Positions 63,562 through 64,000 of a stretch of DNA of 64,000 nucleotides are shown here, one piece after another (position 1 is the stretch's first letter; the number at the start of each line of letters is the position of its first letter). This DNA is from an uncultured Arachnia sp. (GTDB taxonomy: Bacteria; Actinomycetota; Actinomycetes; Propionibacteriales; Propionibacteriaceae). Made by a program: the position numbers and the translations under genes. Below the pieces are notes generated by a model. That model saw only the letters and a program-made list of their open reading frames with translations, searched no databases and was not told where the DNA came from. The stretch spans positions 1 through 64,000 of the forward strand of contig CANMNB010000008.1 of assembly GCA_947499145.1 (NCBI GenBank), given 5' to 3'.

Positions 63562-63783
63562 TCAGTCCCGACGCTCGTCGGAGTCGTCCTCGTCGAGGTA
63601 GGAGTCGTCGGCGCTGTACTGCTCGACGAGATCCACGTACTGCTCGGGCACCTCTTCGATCTCGGACGGGGATGCCCCGCCGCGCAGTTCGCGCTCGAGA
63701 GACGCGAAATCGGTCTCCACCGGGCGGTACTTCAGATCGCGAGCAACCTTGGTCTGCTTCGCCTTTGCACGGCCGCGCCCCAT
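63562..63783 (-). CDS. DUF3073 family protein
   Basis: A 73-aa actinobacterial protein starting MGRGRAKAKQTKVARDLKY, the conserved family N terminus, with an acidic C-terminal half. Function unknown. The basic start suggests nucleic-acid binding, but this is inference. It is divergent from the isocitrate dehydrogenase gene. Confidence 0.88.
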   Translation of the reverse strand: MGRGRAKAKQTKVARDLKYRPVETDFASLERELRGGASPSEIEEVPEQYVDLVEQYSADDSYLDEDDSDERRD

Positions 63784-63963
63784 ATGGGTCGACCCCCTCG
63801 CTTTGTCCCTCGCGGCCTTGCCGCGGAATCTGTCATGAACTCGTGGTGCACAGGCTACCCGAGCCTGCGCGGCAATCCAAAGCACCCGATCCGAACGGGC
63901 GACAAGCCCCGGATCGCTAAGCTGGGCCGCGTCGAACGTCAGCCACGAGAACCCGGGAGTGCC

Positions 63964-64000
63964 ATGGGCAAGATCATCTACACCTTGACCGACGAAGCGC
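63964..64000 (+). CDS. icd: Monomeric NADP-isocitrate dehydrogenase (start only)
   Basis: Only 12 codons are inside the window: MGKIIYTLTDEA, which matches the N terminus of the large monomeric (about 740-aa) Icd. CGGGAG lies about 5 bases before the ATG, and TAAGCT at 63918-63923 is a possible -10. The gene runs off the right edge. It would make 2-oxoglutarate, the likely substrate of KorAB and of MenD. Confidence 0.8.
   Translation, partial: MGKIIYTLTDEA

Overview
The window is a high-GC actinobacterial chromosome segment. The acidic extension on NusG, the GTG starts, the many apparently leaderless genes, the hadAB/rpmG/tRNA/secE neighbourhood and a complete menaquinone/complex I set fit Propionibacteriales (Propionibacteriaceae-like). 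That placement is inferred from gene content, not from a marker-gene comparison. There is no phage, plasmid, IS element or CRISPR array. The accessory signal lies in intergenic repeats and in a pair of cell-wall hydrolase genes.

Layout. 1-6 kb: translation and transcription genes on the minus strand (rpmG, tRNA-Trp, secE, nusG, rplK, rplA), interleaved with hadA/hadB-like dehydratases and murB, plus tRNAs Met, Thr and Tyr. 6-11 kb: yajQ, a DUF808 membrane protein, an alpha/beta hydrolase, xthA and an MptB-like mannosyltransferase. 11-16 kb: korAB (2-oxoacid:ferredoxin oxidoreductase) and an M13 peptidase, followed by a repeat-rich gap. 16.6-19 kb: a LacI regulator divergent from a glgC-like gene.

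19-51 kb is an energy-metabolism block. A probable 18-kb operon runs leftwards: geranylgeranyl-reductase-like (MenJ-like) gene, nuoA to nuoN, polyprenyl diphosphate synthase. Almost every junction is a 4-bp start/stop overlap. Menaquinone genes flank it (menF, menG; menE-menA-menC-menD), with pntAB transhydrogenase and a TspO-like protein. KorAB would feed reduced ferredoxin, Nuo and Pnt handle NAD(P)H, and the men genes, prenyl synthase and reductase make and tailor the quinone that Nuo reduces.

51-55 kb: small membrane protein, DhaL-like protein, CDF metal exporter, patatin, tRNA-Lys and a membrane-anchored protein of unknown function. 55.5-60.7 kb: two paralogous secreted SH3-repeat peptidoglycan hydrolases that share a nearly identical 431-bp internal block, similar promoters and an upstream 27-bp dyad. 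60.7-64 kb: tRNA-Glu, a 19/20-bp periodic repeat array, a lipoprotein, tRNAs Phe and Asp, a lysophospholipase-like hydrolase, a DUF3073 protein and the start of a monomeric isocitrate dehydrogenase.

The most unusual observation is a family of short palindromes with fixed ends (CGAGYAG and CGTGTCGAG) and three different but self-complementary 5-bp stems. Three repeat clusters in the window consist of tandem half-sites capped by one complete palindrome.
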